A stretch of DNA of 6,999 nucleotides from an uncultured Lachnospiraceae bacterium (GTDB lineage Bacteria; Bacillota; Clostridia; Lachnospirales; Lachnospiraceae). Location: contig CAKRHL010000104.1 of NCBI GenBank assembly GCA_934338765.1, forward strand, positions 1-6,999, read 5' to 3'. Shown here piece by piece: positions 6,801 through 6,999 of the stretch; the first letter of the stretch is position 1; each line of letters opens with the position of its first letter. The position numbers and the translations under genes are program-made. The notes under the pieces were generated by a model. The model did not search any database. It was not told the DNA's origin and saw only the letters and a list, made by a program, of their open reading frames with translations.

Positions 6801-6999
6801 ACCTGCTGCTTCGTGGTTGTCTCCGCGGTCTGGGCAGCCGCTTTTTTGATCTCATCTGCAGCGTTCCCCATCTGACTCAGCAGATGATTCACGTTGTCTG
6901 CCGTAACGGTAGTTTTCGTACCACTCTGATCCATGGCATTCTGCACTGCCGCGATCAGAACCTGCTGATATACCTGATCGTAGATTGCCTTGTAGCCGT
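3848..6999 (-). CDS. RND-family efflux transporter permease (AcrB-like, clostridial type; N-terminus off the right edge)
   Basis: The frame is open from the window edge to TAA at 3848-3850 (1049 codons visible). Residues below count from a GTG at 6946, which is not the true start: the frame continues 17 codons upstream to the edge, and TM1 and the first porter half are missing. Visible in order: a Lys/Glu/Ala/Gln-rich coiled-coil insertion (to about 195); the end of the first extracytoplasmic loop, with ENFSMPAGYI (211-220); TM2-TM6 (about 333-487); TM7 (about 517-537); the second large loop (about 540-850); and TM8-TM12 (851-1008). TM4 has GMLVDNSIVVIEN and TM10 has VVNNGIVFVDY, both strongly RND. 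The protein should move a substrate across or out of the cytoplasmic membrane using an ion gradient. The substrate (drug, lipid, peptide or dye) cannot be told. No adaptor gene lies in the window; one could be upstream. cca follows after 23 bases. Confidence 0.93.
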   Translation of the reverse strand, partial: GYKAIYDQVYQQVLIAAVQNAMDQSGTKTTVTADNVNHLLSQMGNAADEIKKAAAQTAETTTKQQVEKQLESIPTDAKDALDHPDKLTAMQDMMKQQGQADAAKNLTKKNLQTMYDIVNTRIPQINTELANLKIKIKTAEAVLAQVEKSIKKAEGKYEQVEAGKITAAAAFGAANAQIASAETTLDNSSKELEKARKSYEKSRKEALKKANLDQLLTQDQLSNILTAENFSMPAGYISEDGTQYLIKVGDEYNNIKELKNTLLTNMKDIGDIRLCDVADVTVIDNSEDNYAKVNGNDAVILSISKSSTAGTSDVSKRCGQKIKELQKEDKNLRIVNLLDQGDYIKIIIKSVLSNLILGALLAVLVLMLFLKDVRPTVVVAFSIPLSVLFAIVLMYFTNITMNIISLSGLALGVGMLVDNSIVVIENIYRLRNKGVPAARAAVMGANQVAGAIFSSTLTTICVFLPIIFTDGLTRSIMQDMCLTIAYSLSASLVVALTVVPSMSATVLKKENTKKHRFFDAVLNAYEKAARFSLSHKAVVLVGSLVLLIFCVIQVFRMGIVMMPDMASEQMSISATMPKENSTKEDHETADQILDLVSKTKGVDTVGGVMTSGTSMMSTDDKSYTFEVLLDKKYARKNKQIAAELENKLKKLTLDDYTVSASNMDMSGMLGSGLNIEISGKDNDKLIKISEDIMKIVGKQKGFKDITNEQEEGDTEYVVTVDKDEAMKCGLTVAQVYQELASALATEKDSTKITVEDQQYNVKIVDERDELDTKNLSDYEFETTKMNDKGKEVTKTYKLSKFAKITKGKSVESLSRRNLVNYVSVKADVEDGYNVALLSRKLQKEIDKYDLPSGYTIDMGGETENTNEMVKNMLLMIMLAIVFIYLIMVAQFQSLLSPFIVIFTIPLAFTGGLIALLISGQELSMMALMGFLVLSGVVVNNGIVFVDYVNQLRLDGVEKREALIETGVTRMRPILMTALTTILAMSTMVFSHDTGSDMSRGMAIVTIGGLAYATLMTLFVVPALYDIFYRKKEMKRVDLGDEATLRDRDE
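6362..6999 (-). other. Coiled-coil insertion in the first extracytoplasmic loop of the RND permease
   Basis: From the window edge to about residue 195, the sequence is almost free of Pro and rich in Ala, Lys, Glu and Gln, with heptad-like spacing (for example LANLKIKIKTAEAVLAQVEKSIKKAE). A break around IPQINTE (residue 105) or PTDAKDALDHP (57-67) could mark a hairpin turn. It sits just before a segment matching the LTPVDVINAIKAQN region of AcrB, so it interrupts the porter domain. Comparable insertions are known to me from other clostridial RND proteins; the length here is at least about 200 residues. Confidence 0.7.

Noticed and set aside
6944..6946. GTG as the start codon of the RND permease
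   Set aside because: The frame stays open upstream to the window edge, there is no good Shine-Dalgarno, and TM1 plus half of the porter domain would be missing. The gene is simply cut by the window.
1..6999. CRISPR array, transposon, tRNA or rRNA gene
   Set aside because: I saw no regularly spaced direct repeats, terminal inverted repeats with a transposase, or cloverleaf or rRNA-like sequence on either strand.

Overview
The window looks like a chromosomal segment of a low-to-mid GC Clostridia bacterium, most likely a Lachnospiraceae gut anaerobe. The placement is by eye and rests on three things. The RND permease belongs to the clostridial type that carries a large coiled-coil insertion. 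The CCA-adding enzyme is of the Firmicutes PcnB/Cca type with a fused HD domain. The secreted protein combines beta-rich repeats, CxxC motifs and Ig-like domains in a way typical of Lachnospiraceae surface proteins.

All three genes are on the minus strand and read from high to low coordinates. From the right edge, an RND-family efflux permease (3848-6999) enters already inside its first extracytoplasmic loop; its true start and TM1 lie beyond the window. Twenty-three bases after its stop comes cca (2406-3824), the enzyme that builds or repairs the 3' CCA end of tRNA. The short gap suggests co-transcription. A 172-base intergenic stretch (2234-2405) follows. It holds a perfect 19-bp hairpin just after the cca stop, then a strong sigma-A-like promoter and a perfect Shine-Dalgarno sequence. 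These start an independent gene (1-2233) for a large exported, repeat-rich surface protein whose C-terminus lies off the left edge.

The surface-protein gene was not an obvious closed ORF because it has no stop in the window, but its frame is open for 744 codons from a clear start. It has a signal peptide, two copies of a unit ending in a DLxGHxI/L motif, beta-helix-like Gly-rich rungs after each copy, a pair of Cys/His mini-motifs between the copies, an Ig-like domain and the start of an MBG-like domain.

There is no stretch over 300 bases without a gene, and I see no RNA gene, mobile element, CRISPR array or frameshift. I found no convincing undescribed multi-gene system. The most interesting parts are the coiled-coil insertion and altered proton-relay residues of the RND permease, and the paired Cys/His motifs of the surface protein.
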